Shown: positions 52,494 to 60,242, counted from the first letter of the stretch. The stretch: 64,000 nucleotides of DNA from Myceligenerans crystallogenes (GCF_039529775.1 NZ_BAAANL010000002.1:124001-188000); one strand, 5' to 3'. Made by a program: numbers and translations. The notes: generated from the sequence alone by a model not told the origin.

Positions 52494-54488
52494 GTGCCGA
52501 CCGCAACGAGCCCGGAGGAGCCGGCGTCGTCCATCACGGTGCTGCGCCCGGAGGACCCCCGCCACCTGGGCCCGTACCGGCTGCTCGGGGTGCTGGGCTC
52601 CGGCGGGATGGGGACGGTCTACCTGGGCCGCACCCCGGACGGCGAGAACGTGGCCGTGAAGGTCGTGCGCCTCGACCTCACCGGCGAGCAGGAGTTCCGC
52701 GAGCGGTTCGCCCGCGAGGTCGACGCCGCCCGCCGCGTCCACGGCAGCCACACCGCCGGGCTCGTCTACGCCGACCCGCACGCCCGCCAGCCGTGGATGG
52801 CCACGGTGTTCGTGCTGGGGCCCTCGCTGCGCGAGGCCATCCACGAGGGCGGGCCGCTGGACATCCACACGCTGCGCGCCCTCGGGCTCGGGCTGGCCGA
52901 GGGCCTGATGACGATCCACGCCGCCGGGCTCGTGCACCGCGACCTCAAGCCGGGCAACGTGCTGCTCACCGAGGGCGGCCCCCGGATCATCGACTTCGGC
53001 ATCGCCCGCGCGCTGGAGGCCACCGCGCTGACCTCGGTGAGCCAGGTGCTGGGCACGGCGTCGTACATGTCGCCCGAGCAGGTGCGCGGCTTCGAGGCGG
53101 GCACGCCGTCGGACGTCTTCTCCCTGGGCTGCGTGCTGGCCTACGCCTCGACCGGGAACGCGCCGTTCGGCACGGGGCAGGCCGAGTCCGTGGCCTACCG
53201 CGTGGTGCACACGGAACCGGACCTCGAGGGCGTCCCGGCCGAGCTGATGGTGCTGGTCAGCGACTGCCTCGCCAAGGACCCGGCGCGGCGGCCGACGCCG
53301 CAGGAGATCGTCGAGCGCATCACCCGGCGCACCCAGCGCCCCGTCACGTGGCGCGCCACCCCCGCGATCAACACGATGATCGCGGTGCGCGCCAAGCAGG
53401 TGCGCGGCCTGGAGGCGCAGGCCGACGCCGAGCCCACCGAGCCCATCGCTCCGCTGCGGGACGACCTCGTGGGCCCCGGCCCCGTGCGGCCGCGGCGCGG
53501 GGCCACGAAGCTCGTGGCGGCGGCGCTGGCGGGCGTCGTGCTGCCGATCGGCGGGTGGATGCTGTACGAGCGGCTGGCCAACCCGTCCCTGACGACCATC
53601 GCCCCGGACGGCTGGTACTCGATGGAGGGCGAGCCGCTGCCGAACCCGCCGGCGAGCGGGCACTGGATCGAGATCGAGATCACCACGCCGTCGCCGGGGC
53701 AGCGGGTGCTCGTCGGCTACGCGGCGAGCGTGATCCGGGACGACGGCGGCCCCGCGGGCGGCGCCTCGGACGCGGCCGATCGCGGCGGCGAGTCGAGACC
53801 GTCGCGGAAGGGCCTCGTCGACACCCAGCAGGTCGGCAACGAGGAAGGATTCCTCGTCTCCACGCCGTGGCGCGGCAGGATCCCGGTCGACGCCTCGGTG
53901 CTCACCGTCGGGGCCACGGCGACGGGGGAGGGACAGATCAGCTGCGCGATCTCCGTCGACGACGAGACCGTGGTGACGTCGACGGACTCGTCGCAGACGT
54001 CGTGCCTGACGCCGTTCGACGGCGAGGACGCCCTCTCGCAGAACATCCGCAGCGCCGGTGCGACGCCGGTCCCGCCGGCGACGGTGCCGGGCAGCGGGCG
54101 GCTGCCCACGGAGCCGACGTCGGGGATCGTCACCGGGGACCCCCAGGAGACCGGGAGCCCGGGGGAGAGCGCCGGCGGCGCGAGCGGTTCCGGCGATCCC
54201 GGGGACTCGCCCTCGACGATGCCCGGCGCGGACGCCACGGGGAGCAGCCGCGTGGCGACCGGCGACACGGACGATGACACAGGCGATGACACGAGCGGCC
54301 CGACGGCCGGGGCCGATCCCGCCACGGGGACGGGCGCCGACCCCGGGACCGGCGGCACGTCGCCCGCCGAGCCGTCGGCGGCCGCCACGGGGGACAACAC
54401 CGGGGGAGCGTCGTCGGGCCGCCAGAACGAGAACGGCAGCGACAGCGGCTCGAACTCGGGCCGGGGCGGCCGTACCCCGGCCCCATGA
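52494..54488 (+). CDS. Transmembrane Ser/Thr protein kinase (Pkn family)
   Basis: About 664 aa. The kinase domain (residues about 25-290) is complete: GSGGMGTVYLG, VAVKVVRLD with the ATP-binding Lys, HRDLKPGN, IDFGIA and GTASYMSPEQ. One helix (about 340-358) leads to an extracellular beta-rich domain and a Ser/Gly/Thr/Asp-rich tail with low complexity (from about 530). The GTG at 52494 has a GGGGGA site eight bases upstream; a GTG at 52434 is also open. It overlaps soxR by ATGA, so the kinase and the redox regulator are co-translated, an unusual link. Confidence 0.93.
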   Translation: MPTATSPEEPASSITVLRPEDPRHLGPYRLLGVLGSGGMGTVYLGRTPDGENVAVKVVRLDLTGEQEFRERFAREVDAARRVHGSHTAGLVYADPHARQPWMATVFVLGPSLREAIHEGGPLDIHTLRALGLGLAEGLMTIHAAGLVHRDLKPGNVLLTEGGPRIIDFGIARALEATALTSVSQVLGTASYMSPEQVRGFEAGTPSDVFSLGCVLAYASTGNAPFGTGQAESVAYRVVHTEPDLEGVPAELMVLVSDCLAKDPARRPTPQEIVERITRRTQRPVTWRATPAINTMIAVRAKQVRGLEAQADAEPTEPIAPLRDDLVGPGPVRPRRGATKLVAAALAGVVLPIGGWMLYERLANPSLTTIAPDGWYSMEGEPLPNPPASGHWIEIEITTPSPGQRVLVGYAASVIRDDGGPAGGASDAADRGGESRPSRKGLVDTQQVGNEEGFLVSTPWRGRIPVDASVLTVGATATGEGQISCAISVDDETVVTSTDSSQTSCLTPFDGEDALSQNIRSAGATPVPPATVPGSGRLPTEPTSGIVTGDPQETGSPGESAGGASGSGDPGDSPSTMPGADATGSSRVATGDTDDDTGDDTSGPTAGADPATGTGADPGTGGTSPAEPSAAATGDNTGGASSGRQNENGSDSGSNSGRGGRTPAP

Positions 54489-54979
54489 CGGCCGGCGGCG
54501 CGCCGGACGGCGGGGTGGCGGGACACCCGGAGCTGACGGTCGGTGAGGTCGCGCAGCGCGCCGGCGTCACGGTGTCCGCGCTGCACTTCTACGAGCGCCA
54601 GGGCCTGATCTCCAGCCGCCGCACCAGCGGCAACCAGCGCCGCTACCGCCGGGACGTGCTGCGCCGCGTCGCGTTCATCCGCACCTCCCGGCGCGTCGGC
54701 ATCCCGCTGGCGAGGATCGCGGAGGCCCTGGCCACCCTCCCGGCGGACCACGCCCCCAGCCGCCAGGACTGGGCCCGCCTCTCCCGCGCCTGGCAGGCGG
54801 ACCTGGACGCCCGCATCGAGCAGCTCGCCCGCCTCCGCGACACCCTCACGGACTGCATCGGCTGCGGCTGCCTGTCCCTGCGCACCTGTGCCCTGGCCAA
54901 CCCCGGCGACGCCCTCGCCGGCACGGGCGCGGGCCCCCGCCGGCTCCTGGTGGGCGGCCTGCCCGACGACGACGCCTGA
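54485..54979 (+). CDS. soxR: Redox-sensitive activator SoxR ([2Fe-2S], MerR family)
   Basis: A 164-aa MerR-family protein: HTH LTVGEVAQRAGVTVSALHFYERQGLISS, dimer helix and the [2Fe-2S] cysteine cluster C124, C127, C129, C135 (C-I-G-C-G-C and C at +6). In actinomycetes SoxR is activated by redox-active compounds, not superoxide as such. It starts in the stop of the kinase gene (ATGA). SoxR boxes occur before the genes at 47180-48298 and 56225-57067; none is seen immediately before soxR itself. Confidence 0.96.
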   Translation: MTAGGAPDGGVAGHPELTVGEVAQRAGVTVSALHFYERQGLISSRRTSGNQRRYRRDVLRRVAFIRTSRRVGIPLARIAEALATLPADHAPSRQDWARLSRAWQADLDARIEQLARLRDTLTDCIGCGCLSLRTCALANPGDALAGTGAGPRRLLVGGLPDDDA

Positions 54980-55014
54980 GCCGGCGCGCGGCCAGGCCGC
55001 CCGCCCTCGCGGGT

Positions 55015-55030
55015 AAAAGTGTGCCAAGCG
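55015..55030. repeat. 16-bp direct repeat, first copy
   Basis: AAAAGTGTGCCAAGCG occurs here and at 55634-55649 with the same orientation, flanking the phosphatase gene. In this copy GTGCC-AAGC-GGCAC forms a small hairpin. Confidence 0.6.
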
Positions 55031-55090
55031 GCACCGGATCGCGAGGGCGCGCAGCAGCGCGACGTGCGATTCCGGGGCGCCGGGCGGCGC

Positions 55091-55579
55091 TCAGCTCGCC
55101 AGGGCCGCCTTGACGTGGGCGACGACGCCGTCGGCGGCCGCCTCGATCTCGTCGAGGCAGATCTCGAAGTCGGCCGGGCCGCCGTACCAGGGGTCGGCGA
55201 CGTCCAGGGCGTGGTCGCCCAGGTCGTACGCGGCGGGGTCGAAGGTGCGGTAGAGGCGGACGTCGGCGCCGGGGGCGAGGTCGCGCAGCCGCCGGGCGTG
55301 CTGGTTCGTCATCGCGAGCACCAGGCCCCGGGCGGCGACGTCGGAGGCGATCGCGTGCCGTGCGACATGCGCGTCGCCCGCCGCGTAGCCGCGCCGGACG
55401 AGGGCGGCGCTGGCGCGGGGATCGATGGGGTTGCCGGCTTCCTCGTCGCTGACGCCGGTCGAGTCGACGACGGCGTCCAGCCCGGCGGCGTCGAGCCGGT
55501 CGCGGAGCACGATCTCGGCCATGGGGGAACGGCAGATGTTTCCGGTGCAGGTGATCATCACGCGGTAGGTCACCCGCAC
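55091..55579 (-). CDS. Low-molecular-weight protein-tyrosine phosphatase
   Basis: A 162-aa LMW-PTP. The P-loop CTGNICRSP gives the nucleophile Cys and Arg; the general-acid loop is DVADPWYGG. The N-terminal start is a GTG at 55579; alternatives near residue 8 (MITCTGN) are possible. It lies between soxR and aroQ and is flanked by 16-bp direct repeats. It may act on Tyr-phosphorylated wall or polysaccharide proteins. Confidence 0.93.
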   Translation of the reverse strand: MRVTYRVMITCTGNICRSPMAEIVLRDRLDAAGLDAVVDSTGVSDEEAGNPIDPRASAALVRRGYAAGDAHVARHAIASDVAARGLVLAMTNQHARRLRDLAPGADVRLYRTFDPAAYDLGDHALDVADPWYGGPADFEICLDEIEAAADGVVAHVKAALAS

Positions 55580-55633
55580 ATTCTGGCGGAGTCCGCGCCG
55601 GACGTCGGTATCACGTTCATATCATCCGGATAA

Positions 55634-55649
55634 AAAAGTGTGCCAAGCG
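55634..55649. repeat. 16-bp direct repeat, second copy
   Basis: Identical to 55015-55030 over 16 bases (AAAAGTGTGCCAAGCG). On the minus strand TTGGCA within it could be a -35 for the phosphatase gene, with TATGAA about 20 bases further on. Confidence 0.6.
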
Positions 55650-55696
55650 CTGATCAGCTCCCACGGCGAGGACCCAGGTCACCTACCCTCGAGCTC

Positions 55697-56140
55697 ATGA
55701 CGCGAGTGCTTGTCCTCAACGGACCCAACCTCGGCCGGCTCGGCGTGCGCGAGCCCGAGATCTACGGCCACGCGACGCTGGCGGACCTGGAGAAGGCGGC
55801 GGGGGAGTGGGGCGCCGGCCTGGACCTGGACGTCGAGGTGCGCCAGACCGACGACGAGGGGACCCTCATCGGCTGGCTGCACGAGGCGGTCGACACGCGG
55901 TCGCACGTCGTGCTCAACCCGGCCGCGTTCACGCACTACAGCTACGGGATGCGCGACGCGGCCGCCCAGGTGTCCGAGGCCGGCCTCACGCTGGTCGAGG
56001 TGCACCTCTCGAACCCGGCGACGCGCGAGTCGTTCCGGCACCTGTCGGTGGTGGCGGGCGTCGCGACGGGCACGATCGCGGGCTTCGGCTTCGAGGGCTA
56101 CCGCCTCGCCCTGGAAGCGGTGGCGTCCCGCGTTGGCTGA
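55697..56140 (+). CDS. aroQ: 3-dehydroquinate dehydratase, type II
   Basis: Dehydrates 3-dehydroquinate. A 147-aa protein with LVLNGPNLGRLGVREPEIYG at the N-terminus (the usual PNLNLLG has Gly-Arg here), catalytic-loop arginine and tyrosine in place, NPAAFTHYSYG, and the SNPATRESFRHLS helix with its His and Arg. TACCCT seven bases before the ATG suggests leaderless translation. It stands apart from the other aro genes at 31.5-35.5 kb. A long hairpin follows. Confidence 0.95.
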   Translation: MTRVLVLNGPNLGRLGVREPEIYGHATLADLEKAAGEWGAGLDLDVEVRQTDDEGTLIGWLHEAVDTRSHVVLNPAAFTHYSYGMRDAAAQVSEAGLTLVEVHLSNPATRESFRHLSVVAGVATGTIAGFGFEGYRLALEAVASRVG

Positions 56141-56150
56141 CCGGCCCGCG

Positions 56151-56222
56151 GGGGCGGTCGGTCGCTTGTCGCAGGATCGGTCGCCCGGGGGGCCGATCCT
56201 GCGACGTCCGGCCGACCGCCCC
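56151..56222. terminator. Nested long hairpin between convergent aroQ and NAT genes
   Basis: The outer stem GGGGCGGTCGG / CCGACCGCCCC (56151-56161 and 56212-56222) encloses an inner stem GTCGCAGGATCGG / CCGATCCTGCGAC (56168-56180 and 56193-56205). It fits a bidirectional terminator. Confidence 0.75.
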
Positions 56223-56224
56223 GG

Positions 56225-57067
56225 TCAGCTCAGCCTGGCCACCAGGCGCGCCGTCTCCTCGTCCGAGAGGTGCGGGTTCAGTTCGGCGAGCCATGTCGTG
56301 AGCTCGCCCGCCGCCAGGTCATGGTGCTCGGTGGCGCCGTCGTCGTGCCGGATCGTCACGGTGCCCGCGGTGAGCGTGACGTGGCGCCCGGTGAACCGCC
56401 GCGCGACGATGAGCTCGTGCGTGAAGTGCGAGGCGGGCGACGTGCTCGTGTAGCAGTGCCCGAGCTCCACGTCCGAGGGGCGCACCGGCAGCTCGTCGGT
56501 CGTGTGCTGCACCTCCCACATCTCGTTCCGCAGGCGCTCCAGGCGCCAGGCGGGGACGACGCCGTCGGCCGCCCGCACGATCCGGTACCGGTTGCCGTAC
56601 TGCTCGTCGACGTGCCCGTCCTCCAGGGGGATCGGGCGCGCGACGCTCATCCCGAAGCCCGGGTCGCACAGCAGCCGCCGCCCGTCCAGCACCACCTCCA
56701 CCACGAGGTGCGTCCGGCTGGTGACCGGCCCCTTGGCGGGATCGCCGACCCGGGCGAGCCGCCGGATCACCGTGTACCCGAGCCGTTCCAGCGCCGCGGA
56801 CAGCAGCGTCGAGTGCTCGAAGCAGTATCCGCCCCGCCCGCGCCCCACGAACTTCTCGCTCACGGAGTCGAGGTCCACCCCGGGATGCTGCCGGAGCAGC
56901 ACGTCGGCGTTGTCGAAGGTGAAGGTCCGCACGTGCCGCTCGTGGATCTCGTCGAGCGCCTCCCGGCTCGGCTCCCGCGCAGGGATCCCGAGCCGCTCGA
57001 GATACCCGTCGAGATCGAGCCGCTCGACACGCCACGCGCCGGATGAGGTCGAGATGCTGGTCGTCAT
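56225..57067 (-). CDS. nat: Arylamine N-acetyltransferase, SoxR target
   Basis: A 280-aa NAT that transfers acetyl from acetyl-CoA to aromatic amines. The triad is C82 (RGGYCFEHS), H120 (TSRTHLVVEV) and D135 (LLCDPGFGM). The ATG at 57067 follows a CAGGAT -10 by six bases in a promoter with a SoxR-type box, so the gene is likely leaderless and SoxR-activated. NATs in Streptomyces acetylate 2-aminophenols; one such amine could come from the PhzE/PhzD operon here. Confidence 0.95.
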   Translation of the reverse strand: MTTSISTSSGAWRVERLDLDGYLERLGIPAREPSREALDEIHERHVRTFTFDNADVLLRQHPGVDLDSVSEKFVGRGRGGYCFEHSTLLSAALERLGYTVIRRLARVGDPAKGPVTSRTHLVVEVVLDGRRLLCDPGFGMSVARPIPLEDGHVDEQYGNRYRIVRAADGVVPAWRLERLRNEMWEVQHTTDELPVRPSDVELGHCYTSTSPASHFTHELIVARRFTGRHVTLTAGTVTIRHDDGATEHHDLAAGELTTWLAELNPHLSDEETARLVARLS

Positions 57068-57073
57068 GCCTGC

Positions 57074-57104
57074 ATCCTGGATCCCCAACCGGGGTTGAGG
57101 TCAA
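57074..57104 (-). promoter_or_regulatory. SoxR box in a 19-bp-spacer promoter of the NAT gene
   Basis: The minus strand reads TTGACC (57104-57099), a 19-bp spacer and CAGGAT (57079-57074). The spacer holds CTCAACC-CC-GGTTGGG, an imperfect version of the repeat at 48312-48333. -35, -10, spacer length and start position are the same as in the other promoter. Confidence 0.85.
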
Positions 57105-57108
57105 GCGT

Positions 57109-57837
57109 TCAGGGAAGTCCGACGACGGCCAGCCCTGCGACTGCGACGAGCCAGCTGGCGAAACTGCCGATGAGGAAGTACTCCGATACCGGGTTCGGAC
57201 GATCGCCTACCGTTGCGTTCCGGTCCGCCTTGACCTCGGGATAGCGAAGAAGTCCCTTGGCTGCGACGACCGCGGCAGCTGCGGTGAACGCGCCCGTCAT
57301 GCCGAGCCCGATGATGAAGAGCCGCTCCATCGGCCCGAGCACACGGCCGCTCTTGAGCTTCCGCTCACCCGGAGCCGTCGGTACGCCGACGCTGTGCAGG
57401 ACGAGCCGTACGATCACGTTCGCGGTCGACAGCTGCGCGAGCATGACCCCGGAGACGAGCAGCGTGCGATCGACGGGAATCTGGGTCAGCGGACCAGTCA
57501 GGAACGACGGCCAACTCGGTGCGGCACCGCCCAGCAGCAGTGCGCATGCCAGGCCCAGGCCCAGCCCGGTGAACGCGATGACACGAGAGAACGCACCGCC
57601 GCGAGCCGAGAGGGCATCCCCCGAGCCGAACACCCAGGCGGCGATCCCGCCGGCGAGCGGCAGCGCCACGAACCAGTCGCCGCCGGTTGTCCCGCCTGCT
57701 GCCAGGAGGAGTCCGAGCGCGAGCAGACCGATCACCAGAACGGTGAGCCGGCGCCGCATCGACGTGTCGTCGTCGGACGCACGGAACAGGTCACCGACTC
57801 CGAGCGCCCCGAGAAACGCTCCAACTACTGCCATCAT
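57109..57837 (-). CDS. Membrane protein partner of SatD
   Basis: A 242-aa protein with about six hydrophobic segments and a short cytoplasmic loop (KLKSGRVLGPMERLFIIGLG). It overlaps the SatD-like gene by ATGA. Genes like this follow satD in many bacteria, and streptococcal SatE is their partner there, but homology to SatE itself is not certain. It marks the start of the less GC-rich island. Confidence 0.7.
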   Translation of the reverse strand: MMAVVGAFLGALGVGDLFRASDDDTSMRRRLTVLVIGLLALGLLLAAGGTTGGDWFVALPLAGGIAAWVFGSGDALSARGGAFSRVIAFTGLGLGLACALLLGGAAPSWPSFLTGPLTQIPVDRTLLVSGVMLAQLSTANVIVRLVLHSVGVPTAPGERKLKSGRVLGPMERLFIIGLGMTGAFTAAAAVVAAKGLLRYPEVKADRNATVGDRPNPVSEYFLIGSFASWLVAVAGLAVVGLP

Positions 57838-58439
57838 CCTGCCTTTCCGAAGGTGACCTGTGCGTCATGCGCTGCCCGGACGCCCCGGGCGAAGGCTTGG
57901 CTGACCGCGGACTCCGTGATCTCCTCGACCTCGGCGATCTCCTTCTGCGTCTTGCCCTGGAGGGCGAGCAGGAGCATCCGGAGCTGACGGTCGTTGAGGG
58001 TGGCGACGAGCCCGTCCCTGGCAAGGAGGAAGGCGTTGACAAGATCCGGGTCGGGAAGGTCTGCGCTTGCAGGACCGGCGTAGAGAGTTCCGCGCTTGCC
58101 CTTGAGGCGGTCGATGGCATCCCGGGCCGTCCACCAACCCGGACCGTCCTGGAGGAGAGGGCTGCGATCGCCGTCGTGCACGGTCACGTCACCGCAGCCG
58201 AGGCCGAAGCGCATCTCGATGTCGGGCGCGAGCTCCAGCCGGATCAGGAGCGTGGCCAGCGTGGCATCGGCGATCGAGAAGAAGCCGCCCTGGATCTCGT
58301 CCCCGACGGTGGGTTCGAGCATCTGGGCCATGTCGATCACGTGGTTCACGCGCTCCAGAACCTCGCCGATGGTGCGCTGGGCACCAGCGCGGTCGGGGAT
58401 CTTGCGGGACCCGACGAGGTCACCGATGAGCGTGAACAT
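57834..58439 (-). CDS. SatD-family protein with C-terminal helix-turn-helix
   Basis: A 201-aa protein. The N-terminal part (LIGDLVGSRKIPDRAGAQRTIGEVL; DEIQGGFFSIADATLATLLIRL; GLGCGDVT) matches SatD-family proteins, and the C-terminus has a clear helix-turn-helix (QKEIAEVEEITESAVSQAF). Whether it regulates genes is unknown, but it may bind the CGTATG-type motif upstream. It is divergent from the Pycsar-type effector gene, with a 157-bp gap between. Confidence 0.85.
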   Translation of the reverse strand: MFTLIGDLVGSRKIPDRAGAQRTIGEVLERVNHVIDMAQMLEPTVGDEIQGGFFSIADATLATLLIRLELAPDIEMRFGLGCGDVTVHDGDRSPLLQDGPGWWTARDAIDRLKGKRGTLYAGPASADLPDPDLVNAFLLARDGLVATLNDRQLRMLLLALQGKTQKEIAEVEEITESAVSQAFARGVRAAHDAQVTFGKAG

Positions 58440-58481
58440 TGAAGCCTATTCCTAAAGTCCGCCGAACTTCAGCGCAGCACT

Positions 58482-58497
58482 GTTGCGTATGCGCAAC
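58482..58497. promoter_or_regulatory. Perfect inverted repeat in the satD/effector gap
   Basis: GTTGCG-TATG-CGCAAC, 6-bp arms, lies in the divergent gap between the SatD-like and the Pycsar-effector-like genes. A variant (CGTATGTGCAAC) recurs at 59293-59304 upstream of the cyclase-like operon. It is a candidate shared operator. Confidence 0.55.
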
Positions 58498-58596
58498 CCT
58501 ACAGGTCAGCGGGGTGTGTCGGTGCAGGACGCGGCGATTCCTCGCATCTAGGCTCCTGCACAGAAGGACATTTCGCCATCGGAAGGAGCTGCTGCC

Positions 58597-59178
58597 GTGC
58601 TGGGCTGGTGGAGTGGAGCGCGTGTCTTTCGCGAGCCACGGCGGGTGCCGGAGGCGCCCAGGCCGGATGGAGAGCCGGAGTCCGGCGGCTCGGCCGATGC
58701 CCAGTTCGTGCAGTCGATGCTTCAGCTCACCATTACGAACGCCGACGTCAAGACGAGTGTCCTCGTCGCGGCGATCGCGCTGACGTTCGGAGTCGGCACG
58801 CCCACCATCCCGTTCGCGCAGGCGCTTGTCCCGGGTGCATGGCTGGCGGTCGCCGGCGCGATGACCGGACTGGCGGCAATCGTGCTGTGCGGGATCGCCG
58901 GGATCCACCTCACCTTGTCACTCCGCCCGCGGATGAAGAACCGGGACTTCTCGCGGTACTCCCTTCCGGACATCGTCGAGGCGTCGGTGGACGACCTCGT
59001 CGCCACGCGCGTTCACGACGACCGCCGCGAGGCATGGATCCAGGCGAAGAATCTCGCGGACATCTCCGCGCAGAAGCATGCCCACATCCGCAAGGCGCTG
59101 GCGTATTACCCGCTTTCCGTGGTGCTCATGGTTCTTGCCGCTTCGATCGGGATCATCGTCAATGGCGCTCCGACGTAA
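58597..59178 (+). CDS. Pycsar-type membrane effector (PycTM/DUF5706-like)
   Basis: A 193-aa protein with the layout of the Pycsar effector family: a short variable N-terminus, DVKTSVLVAAIALTFGVG as the first helix region (51-68), a second helix (82-107), a middle cytoplasmic section with QAKNLADISAQKHAHIRKAL and a final helix (171-189). Known members are triggered by cyclic pyrimidine nucleotides and disrupt the cell membrane, killing infected cells. The GTG at 58597 has AAGGAG nine bases upstream. The next cyclase-like gene is 278 bp further on and has its own leader. Confidence 0.85.
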   Translation: MLGWWSGARVFREPRRVPEAPRPDGEPESGGSADAQFVQSMLQLTITNADVKTSVLVAAIALTFGVGTPTIPFAQALVPGAWLAVAGAMTGLAAIVLCGIAGIHLTLSLRPRMKNRDFSRYSLPDIVEASVDDLVATRVHDDRREAWIQAKNLADISAQKHAHIRKALAYYPLSVVLMVLAASIGIIVNGAPT

Positions 59179-59456
59179 AGCATCCTGTCCCATTATTGCG
59201 GTCGACCGGATATGACCAGCAGGTACGAAACCAAGCCACAGGTCGTCCTGGGCCACACCTAAAAACTCTGCAGCTCGAGCAAAGCGGCATGACGTATGTG
59301 CAACGGAGCAGGTGAGGGGCTTGCGCGATGAGAGTGCGACTGCTGCAATATGGTGCTGTCGGACTTCAGAGATTCAACGCCCCTGTACTACTGCATGTTC
59401 CGGGCCCTCGGCCCTTCGTACTGTCGTGACGTCTCCCTGGGCACCTGGAGGAATTC
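59179..59456 (+). other. Leader region of the cyclase-STAND operon (no gene seen)
   Basis: 278 bp with no credible gene. It carries the CGTATGTGCAAC motif at 59293-59304, is less GC-rich than the older chromosome, and ends in GGAGGA before a TTG start. It may contain the promoter of the cyclase-like operon. Confidence 0.45.
59293..59304 (+). promoter_or_regulatory. CGTATG motif upstream of the cyclase-like operon
   Basis: CGTATGTGCAAC differs by one base from the CGTATGCGCAAC half of the inverted repeat at 58482-58497. It lies about 160 bp upstream of the cyclase-like start. It may be a second operator site. Confidence 0.4.
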
Positions 59457-60242
59457 TTGCCGTCTACAGCAGCGGATCCATTGCATCGTGTGATGCTGGG
59501 CGTCGATCTTCGAGGATCGTCGGCAACCGGCCGCGAGCCGGGCAGGTCGTCGGCGTTGATCGACGACCTGATGGAAATTCTGGAAAATGCATTCGATGAT
59601 GCCGGGGTGCCACGGCGCTCCTACGTCACTCAGGCACGGGGGGACGGTGGCCGGTTTGACTTCGACGGCATATCGCCTGTCACGATCCTGCGGGCGGTTC
59701 TCGGACAACTGTCCTCCCGGCTCCGAACTCACAACAGAAGCCGTTCAGCCAGTCAGCGCCTCGACCTCCGGCTCGCCCTGCATGATGGCTACGTCGTACC
59801 ACGCAGAACCGACAGGGACAACAACGGGCCCGCTGCGAACCTGCTCCACGGCATCCTGGACTCGGCAGAGTTGAAGGGCCTTCTTGAGGTTCAGGATCAA
59901 GGTTGGGTGCTTGCCCTCAGCGAGTCCATCTGGTCGGGAATCCTCCGGCCCGGGTACGGCGACTTCGAGACAGCGACGTTCGAGCCGATGGAGATCGCGG
60001 TGAAGCACGGCTCGCCCGTCGCTGTCTGGACAACCAGCTCGATGAACTACCCGGCTGTCCCGCTTGCCATGGATCCGGGCGCGGAGAACCAGGCCGCCGA
60101 AGGTGTCCGTGCGGGAGCCGGGCATCCGGCCGAGAACCGGCCTGGTCGCGCAGGCGGCGTCTTCTTCGGCGGCCCGGTCACGATCTCAGGTGCCGGCGTG
60201 GTGGAAGGCGATGGGCACTTCGACCTACGGGGCCGAGCGTGA
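59457..60242 (+). CDS. Class III nucleotide-cyclase-like protein with C-terminal signalling motif
   Basis: A 261-aa protein. It begins at TTG, supported by GGAGGA five bases upstream. The core resembles a degenerate class III cyclase fold: D17 in LGVDLRGSS and D63 in ARGDGGRFDF may be the two metal ligands, with RLALHDGYV after. Its last part is low-complexity and ends (233-259) in a segment GGVFF-GGPV-TISG and GVVEGDGHFDL that resembles residues 56-82 of the next protein. It overlaps that gene by GTGA. It may make or bind a nucleotide, possibly to trigger the neighbouring effector; catalytic activity is unproven. Confidence 0.65.
   Translation: MPSTAADPLHRVMLGVDLRGSSATGREPGRSSALIDDLMEILENAFDDAGVPRRSYVTQARGDGGRFDFDGISPVTILRAVLGQLSSRLRTHNRSRSASQRLDLRLALHDGYVVPRRTDRDNNGPAANLLHGILDSAELKGLLEVQDQGWVLALSESIWSGILRPGYGDFETATFEPMEIAVKHGSPVAVWTTSSMNYPAVPLAMDPGAENQAAEGVRAGAGHPAENRPGRAGGVFFGGPVTISGAGVVEGDGHFDLRGRA

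Noticed and set aside
55015..55649. Attachment sites of an integrated element
   Set aside because: The 16-bp repeats enclose only one ordinary phosphatase gene, with no integrase and no tRNA.
59457..60242. A typical Pycsar uridylate cyclase (PycC)
   Set aside because: The core is too diverged to name it so. It has the two possible metal Asp residues, but the other signature residues are not clear, and it is coupled to a STAND gene instead of the effector gene.
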